Assembly: GCA_031180725.1 (NCBI GenBank)
Contig: JAPSLO010000012.1
Location: 151,801 to 215,800, forward strand
Length of the DNA: 64,000 nt
Source of the DNA: Roseomonas sp.
GTDB lineage: Bacteria; Pseudomonadota; Alphaproteobacteria; Acetobacterales; Acetobacteraceae
Direction of reading: 5' to 3'
Under the pieces are notes generated by a model. The model did no database searches. It was not told the DNA's origin and saw only the letters and a list, made by a program, of their open reading frames with translations. Of the stretch, positions 1-8,907 are shown piece by piece; within the stretch, counting starts at the first letter, position 1; each line of letters starts with the position of its first letter. A program made the position numbers and the translations under genes.

Positions 1-958
1 TCCAGCCGTTGATGTCGGTCCAGCTCCAGCGCATGCCCGTGCCGGGGTGCGCCGGGTTCAGGTAGTACTCCATATTGTTGAAGAGGGCCTGTGACTCCTC
101 CGCCGCGCGGCCCATTGTGCGGCCCCAATAGGCCGACATGCCGGTGCGGCCCGCCGCGTGCTGGTCCACCACCTGCAGGAAGCTGAACTCCACCGCCGTG
201 CGCGGCATGGTCGGGTGCAGGCGACGGATGAAGTCGAAGGCCTCAACGGTCGCCGGGCTGTCGAACACGGTGCGGAACTCGGCCTGTGGGTCCCAGGTCA
301 TGCCGCCGGCCTGCCAGATGAACTGGGTGATGTGGTAGTCGGCACAGAGATTGCGGCCTAGCGCCATGGTGTAGCCCGCCATGCCCGGCCGCCGCTCGGC
401 AATCACGCGGGCGGCGTTGGCGAACTGGTCCCAGTTCCAGGTCGCGGGATTGCCCAGGCCGAACTCGTCCACGAGATCCTGCTGCACCACGAGCAAGCAG
501 GGCTGGTGGTGGACGGGCACCGCGTACTGCGTCCCGCGCCAGGCCCCGAACTGCTCCAAGGTGAAGCCGTCCACCAATCGCTCCTGCGCGCGAATGGCCC
601 GGTTCACGTCGTCCACCGGCTCCAGCAGCCCCTCGGCCGCGAGCTGGTAGGCGATGGGGCTCTCCACACTGATCAGGGCGGGCGGGCGGCGGGCGGCGAG
701 GTCGGTGGCGAGCTTCACCGTCACGCCGTCCCAGGGGATCTGCTCCACCTCGAACCGGATGTTGGCATTGCTGCGCTGCGCCCACTCGTTCATGCCGTTG
801 ACGAAGACGCCACCATAGGGGCCAGGCTCACCCCAGACGCGCGCCACGCGCGGCTGGGTCTGGGCGATGGCGGGTGCGGCAAGGCCAGCGGCGGCCAGCG
901 TCGCCGTGCCCTGCAGGAGCCGGCGGCGCGAGGCCCAGGCGCGCATGGTGTCGGTCAT
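1..958 (-). CDS. extracellular solute-binding protein (ABC transporter, family 1), partial: continues past window start
   Basis: Minus-strand frame from ATG at 958 reads MTDTMRAWASRRRLLQGTATLAAAGLAAPAIAQTQPRVARVWGEPGPYGGVFVNGMNEWAQ...; Tat-like signal and sugar-type SBP body; open to the window edge. Confidence 0.75.
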   Translation of the reverse strand, partial: MTDTMRAWASRRRLLQGTATLAAAGLAAPAIAQTQPRVARVWGEPGPYGGVFVNGMNEWAQRSNANIRFEVEQIPWDGVTVKLATDLAARRPPALISVESPIAYQLAAEGLLEPVDDVNRAIRAQERLVDGFTLEQFGAWRGTQYAVPVHHQPCLLVVQQDLVDEFGLGNPATWNWDQFANAARVIAERRPGMAGYTMALGRNLCADYHITQFIWQAGGMTWDPQAEFRTVFDSPATVEAFDFIRRLHPTMPRTAVEFSFLQVVDQHAAGRTGMSAYWGRTMGRAAEESQALFNNMEYYLNPAHPGTGMRWSWTDINGW

Positions 959-1018
959 CTCTCCAACTCCTCCCTTTGTGGCGCGGGTCATCTCGCCCGC
1001 GCCCTTGTGGACGCTTGC

Positions 1019-2302
1019 TCAAGCGTTCTTCGGGGCATAGCGGGCGAAGCGGACGTCGGCGGTCTTCTCGTGCGCCAGCATCCCTTCTTCATGGCAGATA
1101 CGACCCATGATGGGTGCGATGCGGCGCGAGGCCTCGTCGGAGAGGCGCTGCCAGGTAATGGTCTTGATGAACTTCCCAACCCAGAGCCCGCCCGTGTAGC
1201 GGCCGGCCCGTCCGGTCGGCAGGGTGTGGTTCGTTCCCACCCCCTTGTCGCCATAGGCGACGGTGGACTGCTCGCCCAGGAAGAGGCTGCCGTAGTTCCG
1301 CAGCCGGGCGAGGTACCAGTCGTCCCGCGCCGTCTGCACCTCCAGGTGTTCGGGAGCGTATTCGTCGCTGACCTCCACCGCCTCCTCGTCGCTGTCCACG
1401 ACGACGATCTCGCCGAGCGTCTCCCACGCCTTGCCGGCGACGGCGGCGGTGGGCAGCGTCTCGAGCTGCAGCGCGATCTCGTCCAGCACCTGCTGGCCGA
1501 AGCGGTGCGATGTGGTGACGAGCCAGGCGGGGCTGTCCGGACCGTGCTCCGCCTGGCCGAGCAGGTCGGTGGCGACGAGCGCCGGGTCCGCCGTCTCGTC
1601 GGCGATCACCATGATCTCGGTGGGCCCCGCGAGCAGGTCGATGCCGACCGTGCCGAAAAGCTGGCGCTTGGCCTCGGCCACGAAGGCGTTGCCGGGCCCG
1701 GTGATCATGTCACGCGGCGTCATGCCGACGCAGCCATAGGCCATCGAGGCGAGGGCTTGTACGCCGCCGATGCAGTAGATCTCGTCGGCGCCGGAGGTTT
1801 GGAGCGCGTAGAGAGTCTGGGGGTATATCCCCTCGCCCTCGCGCGGCGGGGCAGCGCCGATTACGTGGCCGACGCCCGCGACCTTGGCGGTCGCGACCGA
1901 CATGATGGCGGCGGAGATGAGCGGATACTTCCCGCCTGGGATGTAGCAGCCCGCCTTCGCGACCGGGATGAGCTTCTGGCCCAGCACGATGCCGGGCTCG
2001 ATCTCGGTCTCGAACTCCCGCATCGAGTCCCGCTGCGCCTTGGCGAAGTCGGTCACCCTGGCGTGGCAGTACGCGAAGTCCTCCTTGAAGGTCTCGGGCA
2101 GGGCGCGGGCGTTGGCGCGGATCTCGTCCTCGGTCACGCGGAAGGCCGGCTTGTCCCAGCGGTCGAACTCGCGGGCGTAGCGGCGGACGGCGTCGTCCCC
2201 GTGGGCGGCGATGTCGTCGAGGATAGCGCGCACCCGGTCCTCGAGCCCGCGGCGATCCGCCTGGCGCTGCGGCTGCGCGCGCTTGACGTAGGTTCGCGCC
2301 AT
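1019..2302 (-). CDS. histidinol dehydrogenase family protein, sulfopropanediol 3-dehydrogenase (HpsN)-like
   Basis: HisD-family motifs (AGCYIPGGKYPL, ITGPGNAFVAEAKRQLFGTVGIDLLAGPTEI, YAPEHLEV, GVGTNHTLPTGRAGRYTGGLWVGKFIKT); not in a his operon. Confidence 0.85.
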   Translation of the reverse strand: MARTYVKRAQPQRQADRRGLEDRVRAILDDIAAHGDDAVRRYAREFDRWDKPAFRVTEDEIRANARALPETFKEDFAYCHARVTDFAKAQRDSMREFETEIEPGIVLGQKLIPVAKAGCYIPGGKYPLISAAIMSVATAKVAGVGHVIGAAPPREGEGIYPQTLYALQTSGADEIYCIGGVQALASMAYGCVGMTPRDMITGPGNAFVAEAKRQLFGTVGIDLLAGPTEIMVIADETADPALVATDLLGQAEHGPDSPAWLVTTSHRFGQQVLDEIALQLETLPTAAVAGKAWETLGEIVVVDSDEEAVEVSDEYAPEHLEVQTARDDWYLARLRNYGSLFLGEQSTVAYGDKGVGTNHTLPTGRAGRYTGGLWVGKFIKTITWQRLSDEASRRIAPIMGRICHEEGMLAHEKTADVRFARYAPKNA

Positions 2303-2995
2303 TGCGGCCTCCTCCCCAACAACCTTGTCTTTGGGGAGGAGCCTAAGTGGCGCGTCGCGCGGACGTCAACCAACCGTGCGGCGTCTGCGTTCGCCGCTCC
2401 AAGCTCAGGTGCAGCTGAAGGATCGGCGGCCCGTCAGTCTCCCTCTTCCGGCGCGATAAGGGCGCGGTGCTCGGCCGGGCCCCAGACGGGTGAGCCGAGG
2501 CTGATCTGGCGCATGCTCGCCTGCACCTCCGAGTTCGCAACGGCTTCGGCGAGTTCGGAGAAGAGCCGCGTCGCGATCGCGTCGGGTTTGCGGCCCGGCG
2601 CCCTCTGCCCCTGCTAGTCCAGCCCAGCGACCGAGCGCTGCGTCGAGCGACCTATTTGGGCGGGCGTGTTGGGTTGGGTGGCGGGTGGCCTCGCCCGATT
2701 AGAGAGATCGACGCCCGCAGTCGCGTGAGGATGGCGGTACGATGTCCTGTCCAGCCGTCCGCAGCCAGCATCATCATTGTGTGGTAGGACGGGCAGAGCC
2801 GCCTTCAATGTTATGAGCGAGCCGCCGACACTCCGACTGCTTGTCCGCTTTCCGCCCAACCCGGTCAGCCGCGGCTGGTTGCGCTCGGTCCGCTTACAGG
2901 ACATCGGGCGAACCACCGGATGACCGACACGGGCACCATGCTGCCGGTCCGCTCGGAACGGCGTGCTCGTCCCGAGCGGACAAGGCCCGGCCGCG

Positions 2996-3127
2996 TCATG
3001 GCCGCGGCGCCCCGTCAGCGCCAGCGGGCCTGAACTTCACCAGCGTGACCTCCGGCGTCACCGGATCGAAAATCACCTCCACCGGCATCCCGATCGGCAT
3101 CTCGGCCCTTAAACAGATCGCTTTTTA
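2996..3127 (-). pseudogene. C-terminal remnant of an OB-fold/DUF35-type (Zn-ribbon acyl-CoA-associated) protein
   Basis: Minus frame ...LRAEMPIGMPVEVIFDPVTPEVTLVKFRPAGADGAPRP*, resembling DUF35 OB-fold C-termini; no N-terminal domain upstream. Confidence 0.5.
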
Positions 3128-3154
3128 AAGGCCCCGGCCTCTGGTGGGGTGGGC

Positions 3155-3179
3155 CGGGAGGGGCAAAAAGCCCCTCCCG
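3155..3179. terminator. strong hairpin 3' of the GntR gene
   Basis: CGGGAGGGGC-AAAAA-GCCCCTCCCG, perfect 10-bp stem, 5-nt loop; no U-tract after the stem. Confidence 0.5.
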
Positions 3180-3192
3180 ACGGCCGCCGACC

Positions 3193-3960
3193 CTATCGCA
3201 GCTTGATGTCGATACGTACCACGTCGCCGCGGTAGATGCCGTCGGCTACCAGCACCAGTTGGCCGCGCTGGTCCACGGCGGCGCGGTGGACATGGGCGAC
3301 GGGCGCGTTCAGCGGCAGGTGCAGCGCCGCAGCGGTTTCGACATCGGCGGTGCCGATCGTCAGGGTCTGGCGGGCGTCGCTGATGCGCACACCGGGGATG
3401 CCGGCCACCAGTTTCAGCGCCGTCTTGCTGCGCAGGTCCTCGTCCGAAACCTTCGGCCGCAGCCTTTCATCCAGGAAGACATCCGCCACCATGAAGGGCT
3501 GCCCGTCGCGCCAGTGGCGGCGGCGGATATGGCTGTAGCTGGCCGCCGGCGTGCCGATGGCCGCGCCCGGTGCGGCGCTGCCGGCGATGCCCTGGATCTC
3601 GCCGAGTACTTCGATCTCCGCCCCTTCGCGGGAGCGCAGAAGGCCGGACCAGTCCGTCTCTACCTCGCACCACAGCCGGTTGCCGGCGGGAGCCGCGCGC
3701 ACGAAGGTGCCCTTGGCGCGGAAGCGCTCGATCAGCCCCTCGGCCTCCAGCTGGTCCAGCGCCTGCCGGATGGTGGCCCGCGCTACACCGCATTCGGCCG
3801 CCAGCTCATCCACCGTGGGAATTTGGACACCCGGCCTCCAGGCGCCTTGTTCGATCCGACGCCGGAACAGGGTGGCGAGCTGGATGTAGCGCGAGACGGC
3901 GCTGCGGCTGAGATCGACTGCAGGCGTCGCAGAACGGACAGGGCGGACGGCCGAGGGCAT
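3193..3960 (-). CDS. GntR family transcriptional regulator (HutC/UTRA type)
   Basis: wHTH: RIEQGAWRPGVQIPTVDELAAECGVARATIRQALDQLEAEGLIERFRAKGTFV, followed by UTRA-like domain; start taken at internal ATG 3960. Confidence 0.88.
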   Translation of the reverse strand: MPSAVRPVRSATPAVDLSRSAVSRYIQLATLFRRRIEQGAWRPGVQIPTVDELAAECGVARATIRQALDQLEAEGLIERFRAKGTFVRAAPAGNRLWCEVETDWSGLLRSREGAEIEVLGEIQGIAGSAAPGAAIGTPAASYSHIRRRHWRDGQPFMVADVFLDERLRPKVSDEDLRSKTALKLVAGIPGVRISDARQTLTIGTADVETAAALHLPLNAPVAHVHRAAVDQRGQLVLVADGIYRGDVVRIDIKLR

Positions 3961-3970
3961 GCGCCGATGG

Positions 3971-4900
3971 TTAGCCGGCGCCTGCTGCGGCGTCCAGGAA
4001 ATCACGGCCCTCGCGGAAGGCCTCGATGTCGCTCAGGATCCGGCCAATCAGCGCGGCACGCGTCTCGTAGGTCAGCGATGCCGAATGCGGTGCCAGGCAG
4101 ACGTGCTCCATCGCCAGGAAGCGCGGATCCAGCGCCGGTTCGGTGGCGAAGACATCCAGCCCCGCTCCGGCGATGGTGCCATCCTGCAGGGCGGTAATCA
4201 GCGCCTCCTCATCCACCACCGAGCCGCGGGCAATGTTCACCAGCACGCCGCGCGGTCCGAGGGCACGCAGCACCTCGGCATTCACCGCGCCATCCGTGTC
4301 CTTGCCGCCCGGCATGGAGAGGATCAGCACGTCAGACCTGGCAGCCAGGTCGCGCAGGGAAGGGACATATTCGTAGCCCAGCTCCGGCTTCGGCCGCGGC
4401 CCGGTCCAGAGCACGGTCATGCCGAGCCCCGCGCAGCGCCGCGCGATTGCCTGCCCGATGCGGCCCATGCCGACGATGCCAGCGGTCTTGCGGTGCAGGC
4501 TGATGCCGAGCCGGATGCGTTCCTTGTTCCAGCGGCCGGCGCGTACGAAGCGGTCCGCTTCCGCCACCATGCGCGCGGCGCCGTACATCAGGCCAATGGC
4601 GGCATCCGCCACGTCCTCAGTCATTACATCCGGCGTATAGGCGACCCTGACGCTGCGGCGCGCAGCCGCGGACAGGTCCAGCTTCTCCAGACCCGTGCCC
4701 TGGCTGGAAAGCAGCTTCAGGTCCGGCAACCGGGCAAGCTGCGCATCAGTCACGCCATGCATCGCGGTGGTGACGGCAATGCGGAAGCCGGCGCGCGGGC
4801 CTTCCGCCGGCTTGTCCTCCACCAGTTCGAAGCGTTCGGCCAGCGCGGCGCGCAGGTCGGCGGGAATAGGGCAGAGGAGGAGGATGGCCTCACGCGACAT
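3971..4900 (-). CDS. 2-hydroxyacid dehydrogenase, NAD(P)-binding
   Basis: GIVGMGRIGQAIARRCAGLGM nucleotide-binding motif; LVNIARGSVVDEEALITALQDGTIAGAGLDVF; LAPHSAS. Confidence 0.9.
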   Translation of the reverse strand: MSREAILLLCPIPADLRAALAERFELVEDKPAEGPRAGFRIAVTTAMHGVTDAQLARLPDLKLLSSQGTGLEKLDLSAAARRSVRVAYTPDVMTEDVADAAIGLMYGAARMVAEADRFVRAGRWNKERIRLGISLHRKTAGIVGMGRIGQAIARRCAGLGMTVLWTGPRPKPELGYEYVPSLRDLAARSDVLILSMPGGKDTDGAVNAEVLRALGPRGVLVNIARGSVVDEEALITALQDGTIAGAGLDVFATEPALDPRFLAMEHVCLAPHSASLTYETRAALIGRILSDIEAFREGRDFLDAAAGAG

Positions 4901-4903
4901 GGC

Positions 4904-5680
4904 TCAGCGTCCCTTGAACACGGGCTTGCGCTTCTCGGCGAAGGCACGCCAAGCTTCCTGCGTGTCCTCGGTCTTCGACAGGGCCGCGGTCTGGCCCTGC
5001 TCGAAGCGGTAGCCTTCGTGCAGGGGCATGTATTCGGTCACCTGGAAGCTCTTCTTCGCCGCCTGCACCGCCAGCGGCACCTTGCCGGCGATCTGCTGGC
5101 CGATCTTCACAGCCTCATCCAAAATCCGGTCGCGCGGCAGGCACATGGAGGCCACATTCATCCGCAGCAGTTCGGGACCCGGGATGCGGCGGGCGGTGTA
5201 GACCATCAGCCGTGCATCGGATTCGCCGAAATGGCGGCGCACATGCTTCACGCCGCCGGCCAGGCCGACATCCACCTCCGTCATGGCCAGGTAGGAATCC
5301 TCGGCCACCAGGATGATGTCGGCACACAATGCCAGCACGGCGCCAGCGCCGATGGCCAGGCCGTTGACTGCGGCGATCACCGGCTTGCCGCATTCCATCA
5401 CGCAGTCGAAGGAGGCGCGGGTGAGGCGGTTGTGGCGCTGATAGGCGCCGGCCTCGCCAGCAATGTTCGGCCGCTCCTTCAGGTCGGCACCGGCGCTGAA
5501 GGCCTTGCCGGCGCCGGTCAGCACCACGGCGCGCACATCCTCGCGGTCGTGCAGCGCGTCGAAGACATGGATCAGCTCCTCCTTCAGCGCACGGTTCACC
5601 GCATTCACGGGCGGGCGATCCAAGGTGACGGTCGCGACGTAATCAGCGACCTCCAGCTTCAGCGTCTCGTAGCTGCTCAT
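4904..5680 (-). CDS. enoyl-CoA hydratase/isomerase family protein
   Basis: Crotonase fold motifs (TLDRPPVNAVNRALKEEL, AFSAGADLKERP, NGLAIGAGAVLALCADI). Confidence 0.9.
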   Translation of the reverse strand: MSSYETLKLEVADYVATVTLDRPPVNAVNRALKEELIHVFDALHDREDVRAVVLTGAGKAFSAGADLKERPNIAGEAGAYQRHNRLTRASFDCVMECGKPVIAAVNGLAIGAGAVLALCADIILVAEDSYLAMTEVDVGLAGGVKHVRRHFGESDARLMVYTARRIPGPELLRMNVASMCLPRDRILDEAVKIGQQIAGKVPLAVQAAKKSFQVTEYMPLHEGYRFEQGQTAALSKTEDTQEAWRAFAEKRKPVFKGR

Positions 5681-6636
5681 TCCGCGCGAATCCCTGCCGC
5701 TTCGATCACTTGCTTCCACCGTGCGCTTTCCGCCGCCAGGGTCGCCGCCAGCTCCTCCGGCGTGGAGGGGGTGGCTTCCTCGCCCAGTGATTCCATCCGC
5801 GCGCGATAGGCGGGGTCGTTCAGGATACCGACGATCGCCTGGTTCAGCCGCGCGATGATGGGGGCGGGCGTGCCGCCGGTGGCGGCGATGTAGTTGAAGG
5901 GCGCGGCATCGAAGCCGATTAGTGTCTCGGCCAGCGCCGGCAGTTCCGGCGCCAGCTTCGACCGCTGCGGCGTGGTGACGCCCAGCGCCCGCAACTGCCC
6001 GGCACGAGAGGGCGGCAGCAGGATAGAGAGAGTATCCAGCGCCATGCTGACATTGCCACCCAGCAGGTCCGTCATTGCCGGGCCGGTGCCTCGATAGGGC
6101 ACATGGGTGATGTCGATGCGGCCCAGGAACTTCAGCATCTCTCCCGCCAGATGCGAGGAGGAGCCGACACCCGAGGAAGCAAAGGTCAGCGTACCCGGGC
6201 GGGACTTTGCCAGGGCCACCAGTTCCGCCACATCCTTCACCGGCAGGGATGGATGCACCGCCAACAGATTCGGCGCCCGCTTGTAGCCGCTGACCGGCGC
6301 GAAATCCTTTACCGGGTCATAGGGCACGCTGCGCATCAGCCAGGGATTGACGATCTGCGGCCCCGGCGTGCCGTAGAGCAGCGTGTGCCCGTCCGGCGCT
6401 GCGCGCGCGACCATCTGGGCGCCCAGCGTGGCGCCGCCACCGGGGCGGTTCTCCACCACCACCGGCTGGCCCAGCACGGGCGTCAGTGCTTCCGCGATCT
6501 GGCGGGCCGAGGCATCCGCGGAACCGCCGGCCGCGAAAGGGCAGATCAGCCGCACGGGGCGGTTCGGGTAGCCCTGCGCCCGCGCCACGGCGGGCGCGGC
6601 AAGGGCGGCCAGGAGGACACGACGGGAGAGCGTCAT
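5677..6636 (-). CDS. tripartite tricarboxylate transporter (Bug family) substrate-binding protein
   Basis: Signal peptide then YPNRPVRLICPFAAGGSADASARQIAEAL...GQPVVVENRPGGGATLGAQMVARAAPDGHTLLYG; ITHVPYRGTGPAMTDLLGG. Confidence 0.92.
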   Translation of the reverse strand: MTLSRRVLLAALAAPAVARAQGYPNRPVRLICPFAAGGSADASARQIAEALTPVLGQPVVVENRPGGGATLGAQMVARAAPDGHTLLYGTPGPQIVNPWLMRSVPYDPVKDFAPVSGYKRAPNLLAVHPSLPVKDVAELVALAKSRPGTLTFASSGVGSSSHLAGEMLKFLGRIDITHVPYRGTGPAMTDLLGGNVSMALDTLSILLPPSRAGQLRALGVTTPQRSKLAPELPALAETLIGFDAAPFNYIAATGGTPAPIIARLNQAIVGILNDPAYRARMESLGEEATPSTPEELAATLAAESARWKQVIEAAGIRAE

Positions 6637-7592
6637 TCGATGGTGATCCCCTGGGCGGAGATCACGCCGCGCCAGCGCTCGATCTCCTCCTGAATCATGG
6701 TTGCCAGATCCTCCGGCGTGCCGCCCAGCCCCTCGGAGCCCAGCGAGGCCAGGCGGTCACGCACCGTGGGGAGGTTCAGCGCGCGGTTCACCGATGCGTT
6801 CACCGCCAACACGGCCTCGCGCGGCGTGTTGGCGGGCATGACCAGGTAATTGAAGGAGGCCTCGTGATAGCCCGGCAGGGTGCGCGCGATGGGCGGCAGC
6901 TCCGGCGCGATCTGCGCCGGGTCGCGCGTGCTGACGGCCAGCGCCTTCAGCCGTCCCTCGCGCACCAGCGGGATCAGCGAGGCGGCAGTATCCAGTGTGA
7001 AGTCGATGCGGCCGCCGATGATGTCCTGCACGCCTGGTGCAGTGCCGCGATAGGGCACGTGCAGGAAGTTGACGCCTGCCATCTGCGCCAGCATCGCCAC
7101 GGCGAGATGTGCCGAGGAGCCGATACCGGAGCTGCTGTGGCTGACCTCGCCCGGCCGCGCCTTGGCCATGGCGATCAGGTCGGCGACGCTGTTCGCCGGG
7201 AAGTCCGGCCGCACCACCAGCAGCTTCGGTGAGCGAATCAGCGCCGCGAGCGGCGTGAAGTCCTTCTCCGCGTCATACTGCAGGTTCCTGATCATCAGCG
7301 GGTTGAGGATCTGGATCGGCGGCGGGCAGTAGAGCATCGTGTAGCCGTCGGGCGCGGAGCGCGCCACGGCGACGGCGGCGATCTGCCCGTTGGCGCCGGG
7401 CCGGTTCTCCACCACCACGGTCTGGCCGAGAGCTTGGCCCATCGGCTCCGCCACCAAGCGCGCCACGGTGTCTGCCGTGCCGGCCGGGGTGACGGGAATG
7501 ATCATGCGCAGCGAGCGCGTCGGCGCCCAGGATTGCGCGTAAGCCGTCGCCGGCAATGCGGCGGCGGCCAGCAGAAAGTTGCGGCGACGCAT
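6633..7592 (-). CDS. Bug family tripartite tricarboxylate transporter substrate-binding protein
   Basis: MRRRNFLLAAAALPATAYAQ signal; GQTVVVENRPGANGQIAAVAVARSAPDGYT; LHVPYRGTAPGVQDIIGG. Confidence 0.92.
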   Translation of the reverse strand: MRRRNFLLAAAALPATAYAQSWAPTRSLRMIIPVTPAGTADTVARLVAEPMGQALGQTVVVENRPGANGQIAAVAVARSAPDGYTMLYCPPPIQILNPLMIRNLQYDAEKDFTPLAALIRSPKLLVVRPDFPANSVADLIAMAKARPGEVSHSSSGIGSSAHLAVAMLAQMAGVNFLHVPYRGTAPGVQDIIGGRIDFTLDTAASLIPLVREGRLKALAVSTRDPAQIAPELPPIARTLPGYHEASFNYLVMPANTPREAVLAVNASVNRALNLPTVRDRLASLGSEGLGGTPEDLATMIQEEIERWRGVISAQGITIE

Positions 7593-7597
7593 GGCGG

Positions 7598-8245
7598 CTA
7601 CTCCAGCCGGACGCCGGTGGCGCGCACCACCTCGCCCCATTGGGTGTGGTTAGCACGGATGAAGTCGCCGAACTCGGCCGGCGAGCTGTTCACCACGCGG
7701 CCACCCTGCTCGGCCAGCAGGCGCTGTGTCTCGGCTTCCTCCAGCGAGGCGCGGGCGGCGCGGGTCAGGATAGCCACTCGCTCCGCCGGCACGCCGGCGG
7801 GTGCCAGCAGGCCATACCAGGTCTCCGAGACCACGCCCGGCACGCCGGCTTCCTCGGCGGTCGGAAGGCTGGGCAGCAGGGGCAGGCGTTCGCTGGCGGT
7901 GATGGCCAGCGGCTTCACGCCGTTGGTCCGCACCTGGCCGATCAGAGCCGGCACATCGGCGCAGAGGATCTCGATGCGGCCGGCCATGAGGTCCGTCAGC
8001 GCCGGTGCCGCGCCGCGATAAGGCACATGCACGATGTCGATGCCGGCGCGGGCTTCCACCACCACCGGCTTGCCGAGCTTGTCGCCCAGGCTGCGGCCGA
8101 CGATGCGCGCGATGATGTCGGCGGGACCGCCGGCGGCGAAGGGTACGATCAGGCGCACCGGCTGGTCGGGGAAAGCCTCCGCCCGGGCCAGGCCGGGCAG
8201 GAAGGGAAGCGCGAGCCCTGCCAGCGCTGTCCGCCTACGGATCAT
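7598..8245 (-). CDS. Bug family substrate-binding protein with a large internal deletion (215 aa)
   Basis: Normal signal and N-lobe start, then PVVVEARAG joined directly to IDIVHVPYRGAAPALTDLMAG; about 100 residues present in its neighbours are missing. Confidence 0.8.
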   Translation of the reverse strand: MIRRRTALAGLALPFLPGLARAEAFPDQPVRLIVPFAAGGPADIIARIVGRSLGDKLGKPVVVEARAGIDIVHVPYRGAAPALTDLMAGRIEILCADVPALIGQVRTNGVKPLAITASERLPLLPSLPTAEEAGVPGVVSETWYGLLAPAGVPAERVAILTRAARASLEEAETQRLLAEQGGRVVNSSPAEFGDFIRANHTQWGEVVRATGVRLE

Positions 8246-8313
8246 GTATGGGATCCTCCCTCTTCTTGCTCGTTCAGTATCCGGTCGTGCGTTGCGCGGG
8301 CTTGTGCGCCTGC

Positions 8314-8907
8314 CTACCGCCGGCGCTCCGCCAGCGGGAACAGACCCCGCGGCGGCGGCTGCAGAGGCTCCGGCAGCCCATCCGGCATCGGCACGCCATG
8401 CGCGTTCAGTGTCATGGAGACCATGGTGTAGTAGCCGATCAGTGCGGTCAGCTCGACCACGCCCTTCACGCCGAAAGCCTCGCGCGCCGCCGCATAGGTG
8501 GCGTCGGAAACGCGGCCGTCATGCTGCAATTCGCGCGTGTAGTCGTACACCACCGCTTCCTGCGGATCGGTGAAGTCGGGCACGCGGCCGTCGCGGATCG
8601 CCTCCAGTACGGCGGGCGCAATGCCGGCCTGTTCGGCGACACGGGCGTGCACGTGCCATTCCACCTGGCTGCTCCAGCGGCGGCCGGTGATGCAGATTGC
8701 CAGTTCCGACAGACGCTTGGGCAACGAGGTGTTGAAGCGCAGCGCCTCGCCCAACGCGGACCAGCGGCCGGCGAGTTCCGCATTGTGGATGGCAGCGCGC
8801 AGTGGGCCGATGACCGTGCCGCGCGGGCCGGCAACGACGCGGTCCCAGACCTCACGCTGTGCCGCGTCCAGCTCCTCGCGGCCGGGCAGGGGAATGCGGG
8901 GCGACAT
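8314..8907 (-). CDS. carboxymuconolactone decarboxylase (AhpD-like) family protein
   Basis: LPKRLSELAICITGRRWSSQVEWHVHARVAEQAGI...ELTALIGYYTMVSMTLNAH typical of CMD proteins. Confidence 0.82.
   Translation of the reverse strand: MSPRIPLPGREELDAAQREVWDRVVAGPRGTVIGPLRAAIHNAELAGRWSALGEALRFNTSLPKRLSELAICITGRRWSSQVEWHVHARVAEQAGIAPAVLEAIRDGRVPDFTDPQEAVVYDYTRELQHDGRVSDATYAAAREAFGVKGVVELTALIGYYTMVSMTLNAHGVPMPDGLPEPLQPPPRGLFPLAERRR

Noticed and set aside
506-2617. 703-aa plus-strand ORF
   Set aside because: Antisense to the SBP and HisD-like genes; His/Arg/Gly-rich translation with no family motifs, a GC-rich third-position artefact
2455-2617. Minus-strand RAPGRKPDAIATRLFSELAEAVANSEVQASMRQISLGSPVWGPAEHRALIAPEEGD* as a gene tail
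   Set aside because: Protein-like but too short and not recognised; left unannotated
3959-5809. 616-aa plus-strand ORF
   Set aside because: Antisense to the 2-hydroxyacid dehydrogenase and enoyl-CoA hydratase genes, which have clear motifs
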